The notes beneath the pieces were generated by a model, which had not been told where the DNA came from, did no database searches, and saw only the letters and a program-made list of their open reading frames with translations. Made by a program: the position numbers and the translations under genes. This document shows, piece by piece, positions 27,507 through 36,219 of a stretch of DNA of 64,000 bases; position 1 is the first letter of the stretch; each line of letters opens with the position of its first letter. Source of the DNA: Rhodococcus triatomae BKS 15-14 (GTDB taxonomy: Bacteria; Actinomycetota; Actinomycetes; Mycobacteriales; Mycobacteriaceae); assembly GCA_000341795.1 (NCBI GenBank), contig AODO01000002.1, forward strand, positions 1-64,000. The letters run 5' to 3'.

Positions 27507-30011
27507 GTGCTCCTCACCGAACTGGTCCCCGACCGCCCCGATGCCGACACCCTCTTCGAAGCCTTCGCTGACTGGGCGTCCGATCGGGGGCTGACGCTGT
27601 ACCCGGCGCAGGAGGAGTCGCTGATCGAGATCGTGTCGGGCGCGAACGTCATCCTGTCGACGCCGACCGGATCGGGAAAGTCGATGGTCGCGATCGGGGC
27701 ACACTTCGCGGCACTGGCCGAGGGCAGACGCACGTTCTACACGGCACCGATCAAGGCGCTGGTGAGCGAGAAGTTCTTCGCGCTGTGCGAAGTCTTCGGC
27801 GCGGAGAACGTCGGGATGATGACCGGCGACGCATCGGTGAACTCGTCCGCGCCGATCGTGTGCGCGACCGCGGAGATCGTCGCGAATCTGGCGTTGCGAC
27901 AGGGCGCGGACTCGGACATCGGCCAGGTGGTGATGGACGAGTTCCACTACTACTCCGAGCCGGACCGCGGTTGGGCCTGGCAGGTGCCGCTCATCGAGTT
28001 GCCGAACGCGCAGTTCCTGCTGATGTCCGCGACGCTCGGCGACGTGTCGTTCTTCCGAAACGACCTCACCCGACGCACCGGGCGCCCGACCACGGTGGTC
28101 GGTGGCACGGAACGTCCTGTGCCGTTGACGTTCTCGTATGCGAAGACCCCGATCGGCGAGACGATCGAGGAGCTCGTCACGACCCATCAGGCACCGGTGT
28201 ACGTCGTCCACTTCACCCAGGCCGCCGCGCTGGAACGCGCGCAGGCGTTGACGAGCGTCAACATGAGCACCAAGGAGGAGAAGGCCGCGATCGCCGACGC
28301 GATCGGCGCCTTCCGCTTCACCACCGGCTTCGGCAAGACCCTGTCCCGCCTGGTTCGGCACGGCATCGGCGTGCACCACGCCGGCATGCTGCCCAAGTAC
28401 CGCAGGCTGATCGAGCGGCTCGCGCAGGACGGTCTGCTCAAGGTGATCTGCGGCACCGACACTCTCGGCGTCGGCATCAACGTCCCGATCCGCACCGTGC
28501 TGATGACCGGGCTGACGAAGTTCGACGGCACTCGAACCCGGCATCTGCGGGCGCGTGAGTTCCATCAGATCGCCGGCCGCGCCGGCCGCGCCGGGTTCGA
28601 CACGATGGGCACCGTGGTCGTGCAGGCTCCGGAGTACGAGATCGAGAACCACCGCCTGGTCCTCAAGGCCGGGGACGATCCGAAGAAACTCAAGAAGATT
28701 CAGCGCAAGAAGCCACCGGAGGGCTTCGTCTCGTGGGGCGAGCCGACGTTCGAGCGTCTCGTCGCCGCGTCCCCGGAACAGCTCACGTCGCGGTTCCGGG
28801 TGTCGAACTCGATGCTGCTGAACGTGATCGCACGGCCCGGCAACTGTTTCACCGCGATGCGGCACCTCCTGGAGGACAACCACGAGGCACGCCCGCAGCA
28901 GCGCAAGCACATCCGGCGGGCGATCGCCCTCTACCGCGGGCTGCTGCAGGCTGGGATCGTCGAGCAGTTGGACGCGCCGGACGAGAACGGCTCCTGGGCG
29001 CGACTGACCGTCGATCTGCAGCGCGACTTCGCGCTCAACCAGCCGCTGTCTCCGTTCGCGCTCGCCGCGATCGAACTGCTCGACGTCGATTCCGTCACGT
29101 ATGCGTTGGACGTGGTGTCGGTGATCGAGTCCACCCTCGACGACCCACGACAGATCCTGATGGCGCAACAGCACGCCGCACGCGGTGAGGCCGTGCAGCA
29201 GATGAAGGCCGACGGCATCGAGTACGAGGAGCGGATGGAACTCCTCGAGGACGTCACGTGGCCGAAGCCGCTGGAGGAGCTGCTGTACCCGGCGTTCGAG
29301 ACGTACCGGGGCGGGCACCCGTGGGTGTCGGAGTTCGCGCTGTCCCCGAAGTCGGTGGTGCGGGACATGATCGAGAAGACCATGACCTTCGCCGAGCTCG
29401 TCAGCCACTACGGCCTCGCCCGGTCCGAGGGCCTGGTGCTGCGCTACCTCGCCGACGCGTATCGCGCGCTGCGGCAGACGGTGCCGGACTCCGCGCGCAC
29501 CGAGGAGTTCGAGGACATCGTCGAGTGGCTCGGCGAGCTGATCCGTCAGGTCGACTCGTCGCTGCTGGACGAATGGGAGCAGCTGACCAACCCGGGTGTC
29601 GAGTCAGACGACCAGCAGGTCGCGTTCGGCGCCGACGTCCCGCGGCCGGTGTCCGCGAACGTCCGGGCGTTCACGGTGATGATCCGCAACGCGATGTTCA
29701 AGCGTGTCGAGCTGGCGTCGCGCCGGCGGTGGGAGACGTTGGCCGAGTTGGGGGACGGACTCGAGGCCGACGACTGGGCGGACCTGATGGAGCTGTACTT
29801 CGACGAGTACGACGAGATAGGCACCGGGCCCGACGCCCGGGGCCCACAGCTGTTCACGGTGTCGCGGGAGACGGAGCTGTGGCGGGTGCGCCAGACCCTC
29901 GCCGATCCGAACGGCGACCACGGCTGGGCCCTGCTCGGCGAGGTCAACCTCGCCGAGTCCGATGCGGCGGGCGAGGTCGTGTTCGACGAGTTCGAGGTGA
30001 TCGAGGGGTGA
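27507..30011 (+). CDS. Ski2-like DExH helicase with C-terminal DUF3516
   Basis: An 834-residue SF2 RNA-helicase-like protein. Walker A is LSTPTGSGKSMVAIGAHFA (about 50-68), the Walker B is DEFHYY (a DEFH variant), motif III is MSATLGDVSFF, and motifs V-VI are GTDTLGVGINVPIR and QIAGRAGRAG. The C-terminal 400 residues form the DUF3516 domain found in actinobacteria. RNA processing or decay is the inferred role. No Shine-Dalgarno; a TAGCCT box lies 6 nt before GTG 27507. The stop overlaps the P450 start by 4 nt (GTGA), so they share a transcript. Confidence 0.88.
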   Translation: MLLTELVPDRPDADTLFEAFADWASDRGLTLYPAQEESLIEIVSGANVILSTPTGSGKSMVAIGAHFAALAEGRRTFYTAPIKALVSEKFFALCEVFGAENVGMMTGDASVNSSAPIVCATAEIVANLALRQGADSDIGQVVMDEFHYYSEPDRGWAWQVPLIELPNAQFLLMSATLGDVSFFRNDLTRRTGRPTTVVGGTERPVPLTFSYAKTPIGETIEELVTTHQAPVYVVHFTQAAALERAQALTSVNMSTKEEKAAIADAIGAFRFTTGFGKTLSRLVRHGIGVHHAGMLPKYRRLIERLAQDGLLKVICGTDTLGVGINVPIRTVLMTGLTKFDGTRTRHLRAREFHQIAGRAGRAGFDTMGTVVVQAPEYEIENHRLVLKAGDDPKKLKKIQRKKPPEGFVSWGEPTFERLVAASPEQLTSRFRVSNSMLLNVIARPGNCFTAMRHLLEDNHEARPQQRKHIRRAIALYRGLLQAGIVEQLDAPDENGSWARLTVDLQRDFALNQPLSPFALAAIELLDVDSVTYALDVVSVIESTLDDPRQILMAQQHAARGEAVQQMKADGIEYEERMELLEDVTWPKPLEELLYPAFETYRGGHPWVSEFALSPKSVVRDMIEKTMTFAELVSHYGLARSEGLVLRYLADAYRALRQTVPDSARTEEFEDIVEWLGELIRQVDSSLLDEWEQLTNPGVESDDQQVAFGADVPRPVSANVRAFTVMIRNAMFKRVELASRRRWETLAELGDGLEADDWADLMELYFDEYDEIGTGPDARGPQLFTVSRETELWRVRQTLADPNGDHGWALLGEVNLAESDAAGEVVFDEFEVIEG

Positions 30012-31398
30012 CGACGACGCCCGCGTCCCGAACCGAGTACCCGCCCCATCCGCCGAAGCGCGTCCCCGTCCTCGGTGACGTGCTCGGGCTCGATCCGGTC
30101 AAGCCGATGCAGAAGACGGCCGGGATGCTCGCGCAACTCGGTCCGATCTACCAGCGCCGAATCCTGGGCCTGCGCCTGACCTTCGTTGGTGGTGCGGAGC
30201 TGGCCGCCGAGGTCAACGACGACACCGTGTGGCAGAAGGCGGTGGCCCGCCCGCTGCAGAAGCTGCGCCCCATCGTCGGCGACGGACTGTTCACCGCGTA
30301 CAACCACGAACCGAACTGGGCGAAGGCCCACGCGATTCTCGCTCCCGCGTTCACCCAGGCGTCGATGCGGTCGTATCACGACACGATGCGGGACGTCGTG
30401 GCCGAGATGTGCACGGCATGGGACCAGACCTCGGCTGATCTCGATGTCGCTGCCGAGATGACGAAGCTGACGTTGGAGACGTCGGCCGCTGCGGATTCGG
30501 TTACCGATTCGGGTCCTTCGACCGCGCCGAGCTCGATCCGTTCGTCGCGGCGATGAACAGTGCACTCGGATACGTGCAGAAGCAGGGCATCCCGATTCCG
30601 GGTAGGGCGCTGTACGACACCGTGACCGGGCGGGCGCGCGAGCATCGCCGCGACATCGAGCACATGTTCGCCGTCGTCGACGACGTGATCGCGGACCGCC
30701 AGGCCGACCCTCACGACGAGCCCCGTGATCTGCTCGACCTGATGCTCGCGACCGCCGACCCGGACACCGGTGAGCGGCTCGATGCGGTCAACGTCCGCAA
30801 CCAGATCCTGACGTTCCTCGTCGCAGGACACGAAACGAGTTCATCCGCACTGGCTTTCGCACTGTATCTGCTGTCGCGTCACCCCGCCGAGGCCGAGAAG
30901 GCACGAGCCGAGGTGGACGCGCTGTGGACCGAGGCATCGACGGTTCCGTTCGAGCAGGTCGCGAAACTGCGCACGGTACGCCGGGTCCTCGACGAGACCC
31001 TGCGACTGTGGCCGACGGCACCGGGGTACTTCCGGGAGGCGAGGCACGACACCGTCCTCGGCGGTCGGTACCCGATCCGGGCCGGGCAGATGGTGATGGT
31101 GGTGCTGCAGCGCGTCCACACCGATCCCTCGGTGTGGGGTGAGGACGCCGGCGAGTTCCGGCCGGACCGCTTCCTGCCGGACCAGGTGCGCGCTCGTCCC
31201 GGCCACGCGTACAAGCCGTTCGGCACCGGAATCCGGGCCTGTATCGGGCGCCAGTTCGCCTACCACGAGATGATCCTGGCCCTGGCGACGATCCTGCGGC
31301 GCTACCACGTCGACATCGATCTCCCCCCGACGCTCGACGTGCGGGAACAGTTGACGCTCAAGCCGGAAGGACTGCGCATGACCGTCACTCGACGCTGA
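30008..31398 (+). pseudogene. CYP102-like cytochrome P450, interrupted by a -1 frameshift
   Basis: Two overlapping frames together give one P450. The first half (from GTG 30008) carries YPPHPPKRVPVLGDV and GDGLFTAYNHEPNWAKAH, like the BM3 haem domain. After LTLET at about 30481 one base is missing: restoring an A (ATC) yields IGRCGFGYRFGSFD and runs straight into the second frame. That frame has the I-helix AGHETSSSAL, ETLRLWP (ExxR) and haem loop FGTGIRACIGRQF. Repaired length is 463 residues, right for a haem domain; no reductase is attached. Without repair, translation stops at 30556 before the haem cysteine. This is a pseudogene, an assembly error or slippage. Confidence 0.85.
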
Positions 31399-31428
31399 TT
31401 CCGCTCCGCGATGACGTCACGCTGGTGC

Positions 31429-32310
31429 TCACCTCGGGCCGTAGCCACCGTCGGGTCCGTAACCACCGTTCGGGCCGTAGCCACCGTCGGGTCCGTAACC
31501 ACCGTCCGGTCCGTAACCACCGTCCGGTCCGTAGTCGCCGGTCGGCCCGTAGTCGCCGTCGTCGGGGCCGTACTCACCGGTGGGGCCGTACTGGCCGGTG
31601 GGTCCGTAACCACCAGTCGGACCGTTGACTCCCCCGGCACCGTAGGCACCACCGGTACCGTCCATGGGCGCCGACCCCGCACCGCGTGTCGTCGTGATCG
31701 TGTTCGCGCCCCATGTGGGCTGGGGCACCTGGTCCATCGTCGGCTGCGGCCGCGCGACGGTCGTCTCTGCCGCCCCGGTGGTGGGCAGCAACCCGGACAG
31801 TGCCCCGGCGATCACGAGGTCCGCGACGAAGTCGTCGCCGACCTGCTCGCCCTGGACGACGGCCGCGTCGCCGATCTCGAGGTTGTCGAAGTCCGCGCCC
31901 TGCAGGGTGACGATGCGGGTGGTCGCGCTGGTGCCGACCGTGACCTTGGTGCCGTCCTCCGACTCGAGCACGAAGGTGTCGCCCGCGATGGTGTCGACAG
32001 TGCCCGATGCGGCGAGGAAGAGTCCCGGTCCGGGCGCGGGTGCGGCGGAGGTGGTGGGGGGCACGACGGTGGTCGCGGCGACCGGCACGGTCGACGGTGC
32101 GTCCGCCGACCCGCTCGATCCGGCGAACCAGCCGCCGGCCGCTCCGATCGCCAGTGCGGCGACCGAGGCGCTCACCGCGACGACCCTGCCCCGCACCGAC
32201 CCTCGCGGGAGCCGCGCCTCGGGTTCCTGCTGCTGCTCGGGCTCCGGCTCGGTTTGCACACGAGGAATCACAACGGTCGGGTCGGAACTCACGTCGTACG
32301 GGTGGGACAC
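31429..32310 (-). CDS. DUF5666 domain membrane protein with Gly/Tyr/Pro repeat tail
   Basis: A 293-residue protein. A cytoplasmic Gln/Glu/Pro-rich N-terminus leads to one transmembrane helix at about 44-66 (VVAVSASVAALAIGAAGGWF), a Thr/Pro/Ala linker, and a DUF5666-like beta domain at about 100-170 (GTVDTIAGDTFVLESEDGTK). The C-terminus is a run of YGPxGx hexapeptides ending YGPR. An extracytoplasmic, wall-associated location is inferred. GTG 32310 has GAGGAGG eight bases upstream. The 3' end is convergent with the P450 gene, 30 bp apart. Confidence 0.78.
   Translation of the reverse strand: MSHPYDVSSDPTVVIPRVQTEPEPEQQQEPEARLPRGSVRGRVVAVSASVAALAIGAAGGWFAGSSGSADAPSTVPVAATTVVPPTTSAAPAPGPGLFLAASGTVDTIAGDTFVLESEDGTKVTVGTSATTRIVTLQGADFDNLEIGDAAVVQGEQVGDDFVADLVIAGALSGLLPTTGAAETTVARPQPTMDQVPQPTWGANTITTTRGAGSAPMDGTGGAYGAGGVNGPTGGYGPTGQYGPTGEYGPDDGDYGPTGDYGPDGGYGPDGGYGPDGGYGPNGGYGPDGGYGPR
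31432..31608 (-). repeat. 18-bp tandem repeats encoding YGPxGx
   Basis: About nine in-frame units (mostly YGPDGG, variants YGPTGQ, YGPTGE, YGPNGG, one 7-residue unit) plus a final YGPR. The five central units are nearly identical at DNA level, so copy number may vary among strains. Confidence 0.85.
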
Positions 32311-32409
32311 GGGTCGAGCCTCCTCATCACGGTGACAACGCGGAACTGCCCGGAGGCTCCCCCGGACGTCGAACTGCCCATCGCGCTCCCCGCGACGGGT
32401 GTTACCCGG

Positions 32410-32844
32410 TCAGTCCTGCGGATGCATGATCGGCTTGGCGCCCCGCTGCTTGCGGTTCGACGCCTCCCGCTTGGCGGCCTGCTGTTCGCGGATCCGCTTC
32501 TCGTCCTTCTTGACCTCGACGAGGTTGGCGCGCTCGGCGACCAGCCAGTCGGGCTGGTCCGCGAGGAGGGCGTCGATCTGCTCGGTGGTGAGCGCCTCGG
32601 TGACGCCACCGCGTGCGAGGCCTGCGATGGACACGCCGAGCTTGTCGGCGACGACATTCTTGGGGTGGGGACCGTCGGCGCGGAGGTCCTGCAGCCACTG
32701 CGGCGGATCGGTGCGCAGCGCGGCGAGTTCGTCGCGGGTGATGACGCCGTCGCGGAACTCGTCGGGCGTCGCCTCGAGGTACACGTCCAGCTTCTTCGCC
32801 GCCGTCGCCGGCTTCATCGTCTGGGGTGTCTTCTGCGCACTCAT
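32410..32844 (-). CDS. DUF5997 family protein
   Basis: A 144-residue cytoplasmic protein: TMKPATAAKKLDVYLEATP (about 9-27), a helical core with FRDGVITRDELAALRTDPP, and a Lys/Arg/Gln-rich C-terminus. It matches the actinobacterial DUF5997 family, function unknown. ATG 32844 is set by TACCCT 6 nt upstream, a leaderless arrangement; a longer reading from 32892 would run across the divergent promoter. It is divergent from the LysR-effector-domain gene with only 32 bp between start codons, an arrangement that suggests a shared role. Confidence 0.8.
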   Translation of the reverse strand: MSAQKTPQTMKPATAAKKLDVYLEATPDEFRDGVITRDELAALRTDPPQWLQDLRADGPHPKNVVADKLGVSIAGLARGGVTEALTTEQIDALLADQPDWLVAERANLVEVKKDEKRIREQQAAKREASNRKQRGAKPIMHPQD

Positions 32845-32876
32845 GTGCCAAGGGTATCGACCGGTAACCTGACTGC
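32845..32876. promoter_or_regulatory. 32-bp divergent leaderless promoter pair
   Basis: Plus strand: TAACCT (32865-32870), 6 nt, ATG 32877. Minus strand: TACCCT (32856-32851), 6 nt, ATG 32844. The two -10 hexamers are 8 bp apart, and each -35 region would lie inside the opposite gene's start. Confidence 0.65.
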
Positions 32877-33629
32877 ATGACCGAGCCCGCACCCACGACG
32901 TTCCGGCTCGCCTACGTCCCGGGGGTCACCCCGGCGAAATGGGTGCGGATCTGGGGTGAGCGCGTGCCCGACATCCGTCTCGAACTCGTCCCGGTGACCG
33001 TCCACGAGTCCGCCGATCTGCTCCGCGACGGCGGTGCGGATGCCGGCCTGGTGCGATTGCCCATCGAGCGCGACGGACTCAGCGTCATCGCGCTGTACGA
33101 GGAGACGCCCGTCGTCGTGGTGCCCAAGGACCACGTGATCACCGCCGCCGACGAGGTGGCTGCTGCGGATCTGGCGGACGAGATCGTCCTGCATCCTCAC
33201 GACGACACCCTCGAATGGCGGTCGCGGCCGGGCACCGCGGCGCAGCACCGCCCCGACACGACGGCGGACGCGATCGAACTGGTCGCGGCGGGCGTCGGTG
33301 TGCTCGTCGTCCCACAGTCGCTGGCGCGACTTCACCATCGCAAGGATCTCACCTACCGCGCCGTGACCGACGCACCGGTCTCCCCCGTCGCGCTGTCGTG
33401 GCCCGCCGGGACGACCACCGATCTGGTCGAAGAGTTCGTGGGGATCGTGCGTGGGCGCAGTGTCAACAGTTCACGTGGCCGCGGGGGCGACGAGGCCGCA
33501 CCGAAGCGCACCGCCTCCCAGAAGGCCGCTGCGAAACGCGCGGCCCGGGAGGAAGCCGGCAAGATTCCTCCGCAACGCGCCGCCAAGGGGGGAAGGGGCA
33601 GGTCAGCCCCCAAACGCGGTCGACGCTGA
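32877..33629 (+). CDS. Stand-alone LysR-type effector-binding domain with basic tail
   Basis: A 250-residue protein that starts directly in a LysR substrate-binding domain (FRLAYVPGVTPAKWVRIW, VHESADLLRDGGADAGLVRL, VVVVPKDHVI, AAGVGVLVVPQSLARLHHRK). The roughly 60-residue HTH that LysR proteins carry in front is missing, and none is encoded upstream. Residues about 185-250 are instead a disordered Lys/Arg/Ala/Gly tail with RGR and KRGRR motifs that could bind nucleic acid. ATG 32877 is leaderless (TAACCT, 6 nt). The last 27 bp overlap the convergent araC-type gene. Confidence 0.78.
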   Translation: MTEPAPTTFRLAYVPGVTPAKWVRIWGERVPDIRLELVPVTVHESADLLRDGGADAGLVRLPIERDGLSVIALYEETPVVVVPKDHVITAADEVAAADLADEIVLHPHDDTLEWRSRPGTAAQHRPDTTADAIELVAAGVGVLVVPQSLARLHHRKDLTYRAVTDAPVSPVALSWPAGTTTDLVEEFVGIVRGRSVNSSRGRGGDEAAPKRTASQKAAAKRAAREEAGKIPPQRAAKGGRGRSAPKRGRR

Positions 33630-34634
33630 CGAGCCGGACTGCTCGGCGAGAAGCCGGCGTTTGGCGAGCGGGGTCATCGCGAACCATCGACGGCAGCTGC
33701 GGGTCAGGGCGCTCTGCTCCGAGTAGCCGAGTTGCTGCGCCACCGCGGACAGCGGAACGTCCCGCTTCGACAACAGCGTCAGCGCCACTTCCCGGCGGAT
33801 GTCGTCGACCATCGACTCGAAGGTTCGACCACTCTCGGCAAGCCTGCGCTGCAGCGCCCGGGGATGCAGCATCATCAGCTCGGACACGGCGGACAGCGTG
33901 GCCGCACCCGCAGGTAGGGCACGTGTGATCAGCACCGACACCTCGTCGCTGAACGCGACCTCGGGGTTCCGGCCTGCCATGTAGCGCACCGCCAGGTCGT
34001 ACGCGAGTGGGTCGACGGAGGGCAGGCGCCGGTCGAGGACCCCGCGCGGCATCACCATGAGGTTGCGATCCGCACCGAATTCGACCGGGCACTCGAAATA
34101 GTCGCTGTAGACCTGCATTTCGGAGATCCGTTGATGGTGAAACGTCATCCGCCTGGGCCGGAAGTCGGGTCCGGCGAGCGCCCGAATCGTCCCGAGCGTC
34201 ACCCCGAGAGCCAGCTCGACCACGTGCGCGCGATACGGAAGACGGTGCAGCACGGTGGTGAACTCGTACGACGCCTCGGTGTCGCCGACCGTCAGCTGCG
34301 TCGACAGCGCCGGACTGTAGACGTGCGCGAACTCGGCCACCCCGCGGACCGCGGCGCCGACCGTGTCCGCGTTGCGGGCGACGATCGCGACCGGCCCGAG
34401 GATGTCGGGGTCCTGACGCCTGGCCAGGCGTAGCCCGAAGTCCGGGACCCCCAATTCCTCCGCGCACGTTCCGATCAGTGTGGCCAGCGCGCTGAAGGGA
34501 ACGAAACGGTCGTACGCGCCCACGATCGCCTGGTCGATGCCCAGTCGGGAGAGGACGTCGAAGGGGTCGCCACCGAGCTCGCGAATCAGTTCGGGTGCAT
34601 GACTGAGCGACGAGGCGCAGATCAGGTCCGCCAT
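33603..34634 (-). CDS. AraC-family transcriptional regulator (arabinose-binding-domain type)
   Basis: A 343-residue regulator. Residues about 20-200 are the OruR/ArgR-like ligand domain (FGLRLARRQDPDILGPVAIV, YSDYFECPVEFGADRN). The C-terminus is a double HTH: LHPRALQRRLAESGRTFESM then VPLSAVAQQLGYSEQSALTR. It is divergent from the ALDH-MDMPI/DinB-SDR genes and is their likely regulator. ATG 34634 is 7 nt after TACTTT, which follows TTGACA by 17 nt, so a leaderless mRNA from a strong promoter is likely. Its 3' end overlaps the convergent LysR-domain gene by 27 bp. Confidence 0.85.
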   Translation of the reverse strand: MADLICASSLSHAPELIRELGGDPFDVLSRLGIDQAIVGAYDRFVPFSALATLIGTCAEELGVPDFGLRLARRQDPDILGPVAIVARNADTVGAAVRGVAEFAHVYSPALSTQLTVGDTEASYEFTTVLHRLPYRAHVVELALGVTLGTIRALAGPDFRPRRMTFHHQRISEMQVYSDYFECPVEFGADRNLMVMPRGVLDRRLPSVDPLAYDLAVRYMAGRNPEVAFSDEVSVLITRALPAGAATLSAVSELMMLHPRALQRRLAESGRTFESMVDDIRREVALTLLSKRDVPLSAVAQQLGYSEQSALTRSCRRWFAMTPLAKRRLLAEQSGSSASTAFGG

Positions 34635-34670
34635 GTGTCCAAAAGTAAAAAAGTGGTCGTGTGATGTCAA
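34635..34670 (-). promoter_or_regulatory. Near-consensus promoter of the araC-type regulator
   Basis: Minus strand TTGACA (34670-34665), 17-nt spacer, TACTTT (34647-34642), 7 nt, ATG 34634. The AT-rich spacer stands out from the surrounding high-GC DNA. Confidence 0.75.
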
Positions 34671-34744
34671 TAGTTCCAGCGCGCACCCCGTGACGATGGA
34701 CACATACAGGTAAGGCCCGTATCGCAACTCAACGAGGAGTTCTG

Positions 34745-36196
34745 ATGACGACACACACCGAGCGCACCTCGCTCTTCATCGACGGCGAGTGGATGGCGCC
34801 GTCCACCGGCGACGTCATCCCGGTCGTGTCCCCCCTGACCGAGCAGCGGATCGGGTCCGTGCCCGCGTCGACGACCACCGACGTCGATGCCGCCGTGGCC
34901 GCGGCCCGTGCCGCTCGTCGTCGACCCGAGTGGGCCGGTCTCGCCCCCACGGAACGCGCGACGCTCCTGCGGCGGTTCGCGGACGCCCTGGAGAAGCGGG
35001 CCGAGGAGCGGGCGGCCACCGTCACGAGCGAGAACGGGATGCCGATCCTGTTGGCACGCTTTGCCGAAGGCGATGCACCGGTACAGTTGCTGCGCTACTA
35101 CGCCGGCCTGGTCGAGTCGACCCCTGTCGAGGAGCGCCGCACCAGCCAGCCGATCCCGGGCACCACCGTGGTCCGGCGTGAGCCGATCGGAGTCGTCGCC
35201 GCGATCGCGCCGTGGAACTTCCCCGCAGTGCTCTCGATGTTCAAGATCGCGCCCGCCCTCGCCGCCGGGTGCACCGTCGTCCTCAAGCCGTCCCCCGAGA
35301 CGACGCTGGACTCCTACCTGCTCGCCGAGGCCGCGGCCGAGGCCGGCCTGCCCGCAGGCGTGCTCAACATCGTCACCGGCGGCGCGGACATCGGCCAGTA
35401 CCTCGTCGCCCACCCCGGTGTCGACAAGGTGGCGTTCACGGGTTCGACCCCGGCAGGCCGGCACATCGGCCGCGTGTGCGGGGAGCTGCTGCGACCCGCC
35501 ACCCTCGAACTGGGCGGAAAGTCCGCCGCGCTGATTCTCGACGACGCCGACCTCGACGCCACGGTCACCGGGCTCGCCACCGCCTCGCTGCTCAACACCG
35601 GACAGACCTGCTACATGTCGACCCGAATCCTGTTGCCGCGCAGCCGATACTCGGAGTTCCGCGACGCGATCACCGAGATGGCGGCCGGCCTGCCGGTCGG
35701 CGACCCCATGGACGAGACGACCGTCGTGGGTCCACTCGTGAGCTCTCGCCAGCGCGACCGCGTGTTGTCCCTGATCGAGCAGGGTCGCGCGGAGGGCGGC
35801 ACGATCACCACCGGCGGTGGTCGCCCCGACGGCCTGGACACCGGGTACTTCGTGTCACCGACCGTGTTCGCCGACGTCGACAATTCGGCGACCATCGCAC
35901 GCCAGGAGATCTTCGGGCCGGTGCTGACCCTGCTCCCCTACGCGGACGTGGACGAGGCGGTCGCGGTGGCGAACGACTCCGAGTACGGGCTCGGCGGCAC
36001 GGTGTGGACGACCGACGACGACCGCGGTCTGGACGTCGCCCGGCGCGTGGAGACCGGCTCGTTCGGGGTCAACACCTTCAACCTCGACTGGGGCTCGCCG
36101 TTCGGCGGCGTCAAGGCCAGCGGCGTCGGCCGCGAACTCGGCCCCGAGGGTCTGGCCGCGTACCAGAACCTCAAGTCCATCTTCCTCACCGCCTGA
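34745..36196 (+). CDS. NAD(P)+-dependent aldehyde dehydrogenase
   Basis: A 483-residue ALDH-superfamily enzyme oxidising an aldehyde to its acid. Cofactor and catalytic motifs are APWNFP (155-160), FTGST (231-235), general base Glu255 in LELGGKS and nucleophile Cys289 in NTGQTCY. Length and motifs are standard. The Shine-Dalgarno GAGGAG lies upstream of ATG. It heads a three-gene plus-strand cluster with a DinB/MDMPI-like protein and an SDR, divergent from an AraC regulator; substrate is unknown. Confidence 0.9.
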   Translation: MTTHTERTSLFIDGEWMAPSTGDVIPVVSPLTEQRIGSVPASTTTDVDAAVAAARAARRRPEWAGLAPTERATLLRRFADALEKRAEERAATVTSENGMPILLARFAEGDAPVQLLRYYAGLVESTPVEERRTSQPIPGTTVVRREPIGVVAAIAPWNFPAVLSMFKIAPALAAGCTVVLKPSPETTLDSYLLAEAAAEAGLPAGVLNIVTGGADIGQYLVAHPGVDKVAFTGSTPAGRHIGRVCGELLRPATLELGGKSAALILDDADLDATVTGLATASLLNTGQTCYMSTRILLPRSRYSEFRDAITEMAAGLPVGDPMDETTVVGPLVSSRQRDRVLSLIEQGRAEGGTITTGGGRPDGLDTGYFVSPTVFADVDNSATIARQEIFGPVLTLLPYADVDEAVAVANDSEYGLGGTVWTTDDDRGLDVARRVETGSFGVNTFNLDWGSPFGGVKASGVGRELGPEGLAAYQNLKSIFLTA

Positions 36197-36219
36197 TCCG
36201 CGAACCCGGAGGTCACACC

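Noticed and set aside
31432-31608. Short tandem repeats that could suggest a CRISPR array
   Set aside because: The units are contiguous 18-bp codon repeats in frame with a protein; there are no unique spacers and no cas genes.
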